Shown here in pieces: positions 33,337 through 41,324 of a DNA stretch of 41,324 nt. The DNA is from Chloroflexota bacterium. GTDB taxonomy: Bacteria; Chloroflexota; Anaerolineae; Promineifilales; Promineifilaceae. The stretch spans positions 1-41,324 of the forward strand of contig JAHDEB010000031.1 in assembly GCA_020629055.1 (NCBI GenBank). Direction: 5' to 3'. Numbering within the stretch: position 1 is the first letter of the stretch; every line of letters starts with the position of its first letter. Below the pieces are notes generated by a model that saw nothing but the letters and a program-made list of their open reading frames with translations, did no database searches and was not told the DNA's origin. Position numbers and translations under genes: made by a program.

Positions 33337-36300
33337 TTAATCAACAATGGTAACGATTCCATAACGCCCGAACCTTAAGTTATGGTAGTTGCGACCATGA
33401 CCATGTCGGTACCCATGACCATGTATTTCGTTGTCCTCGAAACAGTCCTTATGACCATAGTAAATCGTTGCTGTGTCAGCATTGTTTGTCTGATTTGAAT
33501 CAAGCTCCATTGCAGAAACGCTGGCGCTGTTTTCAATACTCACACATAAATCGTCATTTTGATTTCCGGGTGAGTCAAACCAGTTGCTTAGAAGGTCTTC
33601 AGCTAATGTCGGATCGAGCTTGACATAAATATCAAGCGTTGCCGCTTCACCAACTGGTAGATTGTCAAATGTCCATTCACCGGTGCCCCAGTCATATGAA
33701 CCACTGCTTGCTTCGGTTGTATCGAAGATCACCTCAGCTGGTAGTGTGTCAAGGACAACCAAGTCCGTTGCCAACCCCGGCCCGGTATTTGATACGGTAA
33801 GTGTGTACTTGATCCGACATGCATCGCTAAATATGCGAGATTCACAGCGGTTCTTTTTCCACTCATCATGTCGGCGACAGTCATCGTCTTCATGATCAGG
33901 GATGCCGTCGTTATCGTCATCAGGGTCTTGCCGGTCTGGAATACCGTCATTGTCATCATCACGATCTCTACCGTCGCGGATACCGTCATTGTCATCGTCT
34001 TTGTCTAGGTAATTTGGGATGCCATCATTGTCAAAGTCGGTGTCACCGCAATCGACCTCTTCATCCATGGCTCGGCAGTGTTTGTCTTCCCGATCAGGGA
34101 TGCCGTCATTGTCGTCATCGTCGTCTTGATTGTCTAGGATGCCATCATTGTCATCATCTTGGTCACGGCCGTCACGGATACCGTCGTTATCATCATCATT
34201 GTCAAGGTAGTTCGGGATACCGTCATTATCGAAGTCATCATCGTCTAACGGATTGCAAGCGAACATCACTGATTTGTCGATCTGGAGATCGATGCCTTCT
34301 AGTTCAACATTGATCACAACTATTCCAGAACTCGTGTCTCCATTGGCATCAGTAATTGTGTAGCCAAAGCTGTCTTCACCATCGAAACCGACGGCCGGAA
34401 CGTAGGTATAGTTGCCATTAACATCCGCTGTCACTGTCCCGCCGTTGGCGCTGGTTGAGTCAGTTGCTGTTACCGTTGCTGGTTCGTCACCTGGATCATC
34501 ATTGGCCAACATGTCACCTGTGACAGGAGTTTCACGGAATGTCGTGTTAACATCATCAATCGCCTCTGGCAAACAGTTGACATTGACTAAGATTGTTGCT
34601 GAATCTACTGCATCACCGTCGTCCGCAGTTGTGTACCCGATGCTTACATCTCCACAGAAGTCATTTCCAGAGGTATATATGACCGCTAGACCATCAACGC
34701 TAATTACTGCAGTTCCGAATGTTGGGTCTGCTACTTGAGAGACCCGGATCGGATCACCTTCTGGATCAGAGTCATTATTTAATACCGGGATCGTGATCGT
34801 CACACCTTCATCGGTATTGGCACTATCGTCATTAGCAATTGGTGGGTCGTTGACCATTGTTACGTTGAGGGTAAGTGTTGCTGTTGCAGGAGCACCACTA
34901 AGATCAGTTACCGTATATGATACGACCGGAACCGTGCCAAAGTAATCGAGTGCTGGATTGAAGCTGTAACTACCATCCGCATTGATTACCAGCGTGCCCT
35001 GGGTTAGTGACGCGCTGTCGCCTGCATTATAGGTTGAGCCCTCCACGATAAAACCGGTAATCGTCAGATCTTCACCTTCAACATCGGCATCATTAGCCAG
35101 CAATCCGTTGGCCTCATCAACGATAAGAGGTGTATCTTCCGGTGTCGCGTTGTCATCATCAGCTGCGATCGGTGCATCGTTGATGCAATTAACGGTTAAA
35201 GCGACTGTCGTGGTGCTACTGCCACCGTTTCCATCAATACCGGTGTAGGTAAAGCTGTCCAGTCCGCAATAATCTGGGTTTGGTGTGTAAGTGATGGTGC
35301 CATCATTGTTAAGCAGGACGGCACCATTGGTTGGTTCACCCACCGATTCAATCGTGAGTGAATCCCCATCAACATCACTATCGTTAGACAGGACTGGAAT
35401 GGTTACAGCATTGTCTTCATCGGTCGTGGCATTGTCCCCGCTGAGTGCTGGTGCATCATTGACCGGTGTGACCTCGATGTCAAAATTGGCCTGCGAGATG
35501 CCACCGCTGGTGTCAGAAACGGTATAAACCACGTTTGGTACCGCCCCGTTAAAATCTGCTGCCGGGGTGAAGTCGTAGCTGCCGTCTGCGTTGATCGTCA
35601 AATTACCTTGTATAAGTAAAGCTGTGCTATCGGCCGAAACTGTCTGACCATTTACTGTATATTGTGTAATTGAAAGAGTTTCGTTCTCAATATCAGAGTC
35701 GTTTGACAACAAACCGAATGTCGCATCAGCAGTCAGTTGAGTATCCTCTGAAGTACTGACCGTATCGTCAGCCACAACCGGGACATCATTAACCGGGTTT
35801 ACGGTGATGTTGACACTAGCACTGTCACATAACCCATCACTGTCACAAACCTTATAGGTTAGGCTGTCGCTGCCGTTGTAGTTAGCATTTGGTGTGTAGG
35901 TGATGGAGCCGTTGTTGTTGTCAACGACTTGACCAAAGTCAGGATCGATTTCAACTTCCAAACTCGATGGTTGCAAGTTGCCGTCAACGTCCCCGTCATT
36001 GGCAACTGCATCAATTAAAATGGCTGTGTCTTCGTCGGTTGTGACATTATCGTCAGAAGCGGCTGGTGGGTCATTGAGTGCGCCCACAACCACAGTGACC
36101 GTTGCGGTCGAACAACCATTGTTACCGTCACATGCTTCATAAGTGAAGTTGTCGGTACCGTTGTAGTTGAGGTCCGGTGTATAAGTAATGGTGTTATCCC
36201 CATTAACCGTTGTAGAGCCACCGGCAGGATCAGAGGCTGAGTTGACAAATAAGTTGTCTCCGTCAACGTCAGAATCGTTGCCTAACACGGTGATAACAAC

Positions 36301-39300
36301 TGGGATTTCTTCATCAGTATTTCCAGTATCATCATTGGTAATTGGCAAGTCGTTTACCGAACTGATGGTAATGTTGACTGTCGCCGTATCACACGATGTA
36401 TCCGTATCACAAATCTGATACTCAAAGCTGTCGGTGCCATTGAAGTCGGCATTTGGAATATAAGTGAATGAGCCGTCCCCATTGTTCGTTAGCAAGCCAA
36501 AGGCTGGTGTACTTGTTTCAGCCGATGTTGTGGCATCAAGGTTGCCATCAACATCGTTGTCATTGCTCGCTGCTAGAATGGTGACGCTGTTATCTTCGTT
36601 CGTTAATGCATTGTCGTCATTGGCGACAGGGGCATCGTTGACTGCAGAAACCGAGAGTTGGAGCATTGCGGTTGCATCTCCACCATCACCATCGGAAATC
36701 GTATAGGTCACTTCCGGCACCGAGCCATTGTAATCTTGGGCCGGGGTGAAGGTGTAGCTACCGTCGCCATTGACCGTGAGAGCACCTTCAGTTAATGAGG
36801 CTGTGCCTCCGGCTGCAACTGTCTGACCAGCAACCACAAATTGGGTAATGGTTAGACTCGCACTATCGATGTCTGAATCGTTGAACAATAAGCCGGTGGC
36901 CGAGGCGACAGTTAATTCGGTGTCTTCCACTGTGCTGTTGGTTTCGCCAGCTGCCAGTGGGGGATCATTAACACAATCTACGGTAATCGTCACCGTAGCG
37001 GTTGAGCTACCATCGCCATCACTAACTGTATAAGTAAAGCTATCGGGGCCACAGTAATCTGTGTTCGGTGAGTAATCAATGGTGACACCGTCTACATTGA
37101 CTACGACAGTTCCATTTGTTGAAACTGAAACGGAGTCGATCTGCAGAGGGTCATTTTCAGGATCGGTATCGTTCGCCAAGACAACGATGTTGATCGTGCC
37201 ATCTTCCTGTACGCTGGCCGAATCATCATTCGCCGAAGGTGGATCATTAACCCCTGTTACTTCTAAGTTAAAGGTGGCACTACTGCTTATACTGCCGTCG
37301 GTGACAGAGTAGGTCACTTCAGGTACAGAGCCACTAAATTCGGCGGTAGGGATAAAGGTGTAGCTACCGTCGGCGTTAATTGTAAGATCGCCTTCGGTTA
37401 GATTAACCGTCGTGCCGGCCGGGTATGTTTGACCGTCAACGTCAAAGCTCGTAATTGTGAGCGCCTCCATGTCTGCATCGAGGTCATTCCCAAGCAAGCC
37501 TGGTGCTGGAACACTGAGGTTAGTGTCTTCGTTGGTTTGATTCGAATCATTCAGGGCAGATGGTGGGTCATTTAGACAGGTCACCGTGAGGGTTACTGTT
37601 CCGGTTGCTGTGTTGGTGCCATCGGTTACATTGTAGGTAAAGACATCAAAACCACAGAAGTTGGGATCAGGCGTGTAAAGGACGGTGTTATCGAGGTTTA
37701 CATTAACCGACCCATTGTTCGGGTCCTGTACAGAAGCGATCGTCAGAGGTTCATTTTCGATATCAGTATCGTTGTTTAACAGGTCAAGTGTTATCGAGGC
37801 GTCTTCATCCACAATACTGCTGTCGTCATTTGCGATTGGCGCATCGTTGACACACACAACATCGACATTTACCGTTGCCGTGGCTGTATTAGAACCCTGA
37901 TCTTCAATCGTATAGGTAAAGCTGTCTGGATTATTTGGGCTTGTCAGATTGCAATAGTTCGCATTCGGTGTGTAGCTGATTGTTTGATCAACACCGGCCG
38001 TACCATTGATCACAATCGTCCCATTTGCCGGACTTGTCGTTGAGATAATTGTGAGCGGGTCACCATCATCATCGGTGTCATTAGCCAAAACATCGATTTC
38101 TACCGGAACATCTTCATTGGTTGAGATATCGTCAACCAATGCAATTGGTGGGACGTTGACCTCGAGGATGATCAATGAGAAGTTCGTATTGGTAGAATTG
38201 GCATAGTAATCGTCTTCGTTAAAGGTCCCGTTGATCGTAAAGTTGCCGGCAATGTCGGTTACACCTGGCACCCCAGAGAATCGGGCTATACCTTCATCAT
38301 TAGTTGTTGTGGCGACAGTGAACGAATCACCGAACTCGTCAACTAATTCGAAAATGACAAAGCGATCAGCAATATCTGCCCCGGATGGATCTTCAAGTGT
38401 AGCGATCACATCTAGCGGCAATCCTTCGTCAATCGGGCTAGTGCCGCTCAGGGTTAGAACAGTGTCTTGTCTGTCGAGCTGAAATGGAGCCTGTAAAAGG
38501 GCGGATGTAAATTCCGGAGTACCGGTGAAACTGGCTTGGAGCGGGATCGGATCGTCAGAGGGGCGGGTTACCAGTTGGAAGTCAACCGTTGCATTGCCGG
38601 ATGCATCGGTTTGAGCCGTTAAGATCTGATCCCCAATGCTAAATTCGATAGGTTGGTTGGCAATTGGCCCAGAGGTTGACTGGAGTAAGATGCCAATCGT
38701 CACCGTCCCGCCAAATTTACCGGCTGTGGGCTGACTCGTAAAGGTCATGCTTGTTTCTTCGGCCGGTGGCAGGCTCGGATCAATCGGTGTCGGTTCAGCC
38801 GGATCAACATCCGGGGTGAAGAATAGACCTTCATTGTTGACAAAGGTAACCATACCAACCGCGTTTGTTGCCTGGACGAAGAAGCGGACGTCAGAACCAT
38901 TCGTCCCGTTGAGCGCTGCTGCACTCAGCGTGCCGCTCCACTCACTTGGTTGAACTGGACTTTGGGTCAAATCGACAGAAGTCCAAGTGCCATTCAAAGA
39001 CGTGCCATTGACGCCAGTGTAAGTTACCCACACCTCATGAACCCCAAGCAACGGTTCTGTTGCCTGGACTCTAAAGGTGATGTCTCCATTGGTTTCTTCT
39101 TGTGTTTGAACTTTGGCGATTGAGGCGGGCGCGATCAGGGCATCATCAGAAATATTGCCACTGTAATAAACCCGGAGGTTCATACCGCTGTATTTTAGTA
39201 AGGTACCTTCGTTGAAAGGTGCCGAGCTGTTAGAGCGGTATTGGGCTGGAATCACGTTGAGATAGGTGATCCCGGTATTCGGATCGATGATCGTTTCGAA

Positions 39301-41324
39301 GTAGTTGATGTTAAATGGTTTTGGCGGATAGAAGTAGTTGGAGCGGAACGCTTCGTACATCCGCGTTTCTTGCGCATCCGCCTGACTGGTAAGTGGAAAG
39401 ATGTTGAATTCAGGCGTGTATGATCCTCCACGGAAGCCAATACCTCGTGGAACACCACCACCATTATTTCCATCGATCCCATTTGGATGGTTGATGTTGT
39501 ACCGTTCAACCGGCAGAATCGGGAACCCTGAACGGGTTGATGTTTCTCCGGATTGACCTGTGAAATATGTCGCTGTTAGCGACGTATTATCTAGGATGTT
39601 TGTAAGCGATTTGGTCACTCGATTGCTATCGATGTTAAAGCTTAAGTTAACATCAGCTTGTTCCAAGCCGGCCGCATCACCAGACGTTCCGGCCGGAACC
39701 GGGTTGGTTGAACCAACAATCGGCGGCAGCGTTACACTGGTTCCAGGAAGCATATCGACTTCAAACATCGGGAAGCCAAACAGTGTTGAAACGACAATTG
39801 TCTTTTCAAACACACCGTCAATTTCCGCGGTCGCATCTCCCAGATACCCTTGTTTGGCTCGAACCAACGCTTTTCCGATCGGAACCGGCGTATTGTCATC
39901 GCCACGCATTTCTTGGGTAAAGTTGAGATAGAGACGCTCGCCATACTCTGTTAGCTCAGCATCGCCGTACTGGTAGCCGGTACCGCCAATAAAGTTGGCA
40001 CCTTTTTGGGCAAACGCTTGGCCCCAGTCAAATGGATTAACAAAGCCAGCATGTGGGTTGACGAGGTTGTAACCGGTGTGACATCCGGAGGTCCATACAA
40101 CTGCGTTGGTCAGGTCAACGGTTGATGCTGCTAGATCATGTGTTGTAATTGCGGTTTGATAATCGGCCGCGAGTAATTCAAAGTTGTTGGCATGACCGGC
40201 TAAATAGGTGAGGTCATAGCGAGGCTGATCGAGCCATTCGGTTGTGAGATCGGCCGCAGTCCAGAGGTTGGCCGCGCCGTTGATATCGACATCAGAGAGG
40301 AGGGATACGGAGTTAGGTGTGCCGATACCGGACTCCATCTCAGTTGCGGCCGCTTCAGAGCCGTCTCTCAGGAATTCGTAGGTCGAAACAAATCCGTTTT
40401 GCGGTGTGACTGCCCCAGTACCACCGAGGAAGGTGTCGAGCATGATCTCGATATCAAATGCGGTCTCTACGAGACGACCTACCGCCAATTTTGGAATCGG
40501 TAGATTGTTTTCTTGCAGCTTAATCAGTTTATCAGCACCATACGCATCTTGTCCTAGCATATTGTCGAAGACAAGGCTGGCTTTTGAGCTGGTAGAGTCA
40601 AGAATTGGAATATCATATTCAGACTCTTTTTCTATTGGCGCCAAGTCCGCATACCGGAAGAATGGAATCGCCTCATCGTTACCGACCAAGAGAATGTATT
40701 CAGTTTCTATCGAGCTAGCTGCACGATAGCTATCGATGACCTTCTTAACTGACTGAGCATGGACGTTTTGCGCATAAGGGCAGAGTGGATTATTGGCCGA
40801 CTGAGTCTTTGCTTGATTAACACGCGAATCGTTGATGGTTGCCAAGTCTACTATCACACCATTTACTTGAGGATGAACCCTAAAGTCGTCCAGCTTGAGC
40901 AGCATATTGGCAAGGTCGCCTTCTTCCGATAAGGTTGGGTCGCTGCTATCAATGACGATAATCGTTTCGTATGAACCGGATGGGGCACTGTGCAGGCCGC
41001 TAACATCGAGCCCACTCAACGGGGTGACGGAGCCACACTCTCCAGCCAGGCGGGTTACTTCAATCGTGTACGGATTCACACGATCAAAGGCACCGTTACG
41101 GCCGGTCACCATAACATAGAAGTCTCCAGTGCTGTTCCAAGTGTTGACAATCACCTCTTCATTACTGGTACCATTTAGGGCAGAGAGGCCAACGATACTG
41201 CGTAAGGGGGCATTCGAGAATGCCTGTGGGTTCGAGAACGCCTGTGGGTTTGAGAAAGCCTGTGGGTTTGAGAAAGCCTGTGGGTTTGAAAATGCCTGCG
41301 GGTTCGAGAAAGCCTGTGGGTTTG
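33337..41324 (-). CDS. Giant secreted protein: C25-like peptidase, Ig-like, cadherin-like and TSP3 calcium repeats, DUF11 (5' partial)
   Basis: At least 2660 codons; the frame runs off the right edge, so the N-terminus is missing. A GTG at 41154 is internal: upstream codons keep the frame with NPQAFS repeats. Numbering from that GTG: about 20-480, caspase-like fold resembling gingipain-type C25 peptidases, with His321 in YLAGHAN and Cys358 in WTSGCHTG as candidate dyad. About 500-1000: beta-sandwich and Ig-like segments. About 1000-2286: roughly 13 cadherin-like/tandem-95 repeats ('ND-x-P-x-A-x-DD ... NEDT ... L-x-NDxD'). About 2300-2425: two blocks of DDDNDGI thrombospondin-3-type calcium loops. 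After that come a DUF11-like domain and a His/Gly-rich end (HGHGYRHGHG). No LPXTG or membrane anchor is visible. Likely a cell-surface or matrix protein; proteolytic activity and processing are inferred. Confidence 0.88.
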   Translation of the reverse strand, partial: NPQAFSNPQAFSNPQAFSNPQAFSNPQAFSNPQAFSNAPLRSIVGLSALNGTSNEEVIVNTWNSTGDFYVMVTGRNGAFDRVNPYTIEVTRLAGECGSVTPLSGLDVSGLHSAPSGSYETIIVIDSSDPTLSEEGDLANMLLKLDDFRVHPQVNGVIVDLATINDSRVNQAKTQSANNPLCPYAQNVHAQSVKKVIDSYRAASSIETEYILLVGNDEAIPFFRYADLAPIEKESEYDIPILDSTSSKASLVFDNMLGQDAYGADKLIKLQENNLPIPKLAVGRLVETAFDIEIMLDTFLGGTGAVTPQNGFVSTYEFLRDGSEAAATEMESGIGTPNSVSLLSDVDINGAANLWTAADLTTEWLDQPRYDLTYLAGHANNFELLAADYQTAITTHDLAASTVDLTNAVVWTSGCHTGYNLVNPHAGFVNPFDWGQAFAQKGANFIGGTGYQYGDAELTEYGERLYLNFTQEMRGDDNTPVPIGKALVRAKQGYLGDATAEIDGVFEKTIVVSTLFGFPMFEVDMLPGTSVTLPPIVGSTNPVPAGTSGDAAGLEQADVNLSFNIDSNRVTKSLTNILDNTSLTATYFTGQSGETSTRSGFPILPVERYNINHPNGIDGNNGGGVPRGIGFRGGSYTPEFNIFPLTSQADAQETRMYEAFRSNYFYPPKPFNINYFETIIDPNTGITYLNVIPAQYRSNSSAPFNEGTLLKYSGMNLRVYYSGNISDDALIAPASIAKVQTQEETNGDITFRVQATEPLLGVHEVWVTYTGVNGTSLNGTWTSVDLTQSPVQPSEWSGTLSAAALNGTNGSDVRFFVQATNAVGMVTFVNNEGLFFTPDVDPAEPTPIDPSLPPAEETSMTFTSQPTAGKFGGTVTIGILLQSTSGPIANQPIEFSIGDQILTAQTDASGNATVDFQLVTRPSDDPIPLQASFTGTPEFTSALLQAPFQLDRQDTVLTLSGTSPIDEGLPLDVIATLEDPSGADIADRFVIFELVDEFGDSFTVATTTNDEGIARFSGVPGVTDIAGNFTINGTFNEDDYYANSTNTNFSLIILEVNVPPIALVDDISTNEDVPVEIDVLANDTDDDGDPLTIISTTSPANGTIVINGTAGVDQTISYTPNANYCNLTSPNNPDSFTYTIEDQGSNTATATVNVDVVCVNDAPIANDDSSIVDEDASITLDLLNNDTDIENEPLTIASVQDPNNGSVNVNLDNTVLYTPDPNFCGFDVFTYNVTDGTNTATGTVTLTVTCLNDPPSALNDSNQTNEDTNLSVPAPGLLGNDLDADMEALTITSFDVDGQTYPAGTTVNLTEGDLTINADGSYTFIPTAEFSGSVPEVTYSVTDGSISSSATFNLEVTGVNDPPSANDDSASVQEDGTINIVVLANDTDPENDPLQIDSVSVSTNGTVVVNVDGVTIDYSPNTDYCGPDSFTYTVSDGDGSSTATVTITVDCVNDPPLAAGETNSTVEDTELTVASATGLLFNDSDIDSASLTITQFVVAGQTVAAGGTASLTEGALTVNGDGSYTFTPAQDYNGSVPEVTYTISDGDGGDATAMLQLSVSAVNDAPVANDDNALTNEDNSVTILAASNDNDVDGNLDATTSAETSTPAFGLLTNNGDGSFTYIPNADFNGTDSFEYQICDTDTSCDTATVNITISSVNDLPITNDDTGNTDEEIPVVITVLGNDSDVDGDNLFVNSASDPAGGSTTVNGDNTITYTPDLNYNGTDNFTYEACDGNNGCSTATVTVVVGALNDPPAASDDNVTTDEDTAILIDAVANDGDVDGNLQPSSLEVEIDPDFGQVVDNNNGSITYTPNANYNGSDSLTYKVCDSDGLCDSASVNITVNPVNDVPVVADDTVSTSEDTQLTADATFGLLSNDSDIENETLSITQYTVNGQTVSADSTALLIQGNLTINADGSYDFTPAADFNGAVPNVVYTVSDTSGGISQANFDIEVTPVNDAPALSGDNATTDEDNAVTIPVLSNDSDVDGDSLTIESVGEPTNGAVLLNNDGTITYTPNPDYCGLDSFTYTGIDGNGGSSTTTVALTVNCINDAPIAADDDNATPEDTPLIVDEANGLLANDADVEGEDLTITGFIVEGSTYNAGDSASLTQGTLVINADGSYSFNPALDYFGTVPVVSYTVTDLSGAPATATLTLNVTMVNDPPIANDDSANTDEGVTITIPVLNNDSDPEGDPIRVSQVADPTFGTAVISVDGLAVIYTSGNDFCGDVSIGYTTADDGDAVDSATILVNVNCLPEAIDDVNTTFRETPVTGDMLANDDPGDEPATVTATDSTSANGGTVTADVNGNYTYVPAVGFDGEDSFGYTITDANGDTSSGIVVINVELEGIDLQIDKSVMFACNPLDDDDFDNDGIPNYLDNDDDNDGIRDGRDQDDDNDGILDNQDDDDDNDGIPDREDKHCRAMDEEVDCGDTDFDNDGIPNYLDKDDDNDGIRDGRDRDDDNDGIPDRQDPDDDNDGIPDHEDDDCRRHDEWKKNRCESRIFSDACRIKYTLTVSNTGPGLATDLVVLDTLPAEVIFDTTEASSGSYDWGTGEWTFDNLPVGEAATLDIYVKLDPTLAEDLLSNWFDSPGNQNDDLCVSIENSASVSAMELDSNQTNNADTATIYYGHKDCFEDNEIHGHGYRHGHGRNYHNLRFGRYGIVTIVD
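33877..34257 (-). repeat. Two duplicated blocks of thrombospondin-3-type calcium-binding repeats
   Basis: Each block encodes DFDNDGIPNYLD, DDDNDGIRDGRD, DDDNDGI(L/P)D and DDDNDGIPD(R/H)ED and closes with a cysteine. The two blocks are joined by a short Cys-containing linker (HCRAMDEEVDCGDTD). Near-identity of the blocks indicates a recent internal duplication. The Asp-rich loops should bind many calcium ions. Confidence 0.9.
34295..38157 (-). repeat. About 13 tandem cadherin-like (tandem-95 type) repeats
   Basis: Twelve canonical units begin at N(D/V)xP (for example NDAPIANDD, NDPPSANDD, NDLPITNDD), with NEDT/DEDT and L-x-NDxDxDGD motifs in each. A divergent thirteenth (LPEAIDDVNTTFRETP) leads into the calcium-repeat region. 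Two subtypes alternate: about 88-residue units and longer ones containing GLL-x-ND and an NADGSYTFxPA strand. Confidence 0.88.
41213..41324 (-). repeat. 18-bp tandem repeat encoding NPQAFS hexapeptides (runs off window)
   Basis: Full units start at 41221, 41239, 41257, 41275 and 41293, with a sixth cut by the window edge at 41311 and a partial one at 41213-41220. The unit differs only at synonymous positions (for example TCG/TCA for Ser, GCA/GCT/GCG for Ala), so the hexapeptide N-P-Q-A-F-S is kept exactly in each copy. It is in frame with the giant gene, just before NAPLRSIVGLS. Confidence 0.95.

Noticed and set aside
34014-34313. Plus-strand His/Cys/Gly-rich 99-aa frame
   Set aside because: It is the antisense of Asp-rich calcium repeats in the giant gene; its composition is a mirror of the GAT/GAC codons.
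41213-41324. CRISPR array
   Set aside because: The 18-bp repeats are directly abutting with no spacers and are in frame as NPQAFS codons.

Overview
The window looks like chromosomal DNA of a Chloroflexota bacterium (Anaerolineae-like). This is inferred from gene content, not from a marker gene. GC is moderate, roughly 45% by eye. Supporting traits are a fused two-ATPase oligopeptide transporter protein, very large secreted proteins with Ig-like and cadherin-like repeats, an LPLLLR-type C-terminus on a secreted protein, and a giant cyclase/NTPase/TPR regulator. The palindrome CGGCCG occurs about 45-50 times, several-fold above chance, and is much sparser inside the glycan cluster.

Layout. 1-1887: 3' part of a double-ATPase peptide-transporter gene, then a terminator. 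2137-3369: a TelA-family protein. 3585-4802: a secreted GH-A-like glycosidase candidate. 4864-5460 (minus): an AhpD-like peroxidase-related gene with an in-frame UGA exactly where the second catalytic cysteine should be, and a hairpin just after it. I read it as a selenoprotein; conventional ORF calling cuts it off at residue 81. 5543-8332: a membrane-anchored beta-propeller protein.

8386-21333 (minus) is a compact glycan operon with overlapping or nearly abutting genes. In transcription order it holds a cellulose-synthase-like GT2, a GT4, a sulfotransferase/coiled-coil/GT4 fusion of 1362 aa, a GT4/Stf0 sulfotransferase/methyltransferase fusion of 884 aa, another GT4, an ABC-2 permease (Wzm-like) and its ATPase (Wzt-like). 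The likely output is a sulfated, possibly methylated surface glycan made in the cytoplasm and exported by the ABC transporter. The roughly 580-residue coiled coil invites comparison with the WbdD molecular ruler that sets O-antigen chain length.

21334-22010 is a 677-bp divergent intergenic region with nested inverted repeats. 22011-25103 is a secreted beta-helix protein with six Cys-paired Ig-like repeats. 25274-29073 (minus) holds PhzF, a class III CoA-transferase, a SUKH-like protein and a threonine-dehydratase-like PLP enzyme. 29161-32838 (minus) encodes a protein with the C1-C2-NTPase-TPR architecture of mammalian soluble adenylyl cyclase. 33337 to the right edge (minus) is the 3' part of a giant secreted protein: NPQAFS hexapeptide repeats, a C25-like cysteine peptidase, Ig-like domains, about 13 cadherin-like repeats, two blocks of thrombospondin-3-type calcium repeats, and a DUF11-like domain.

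Most new or underappreciated: the selenoprotein with its candidate SECIS, the sulfated-glycan operon with two multi-domain fusions, and the sAC-like cyclase with complementary half active sites. No RNA genes, IS elements or CRISPR arrays were recognised.
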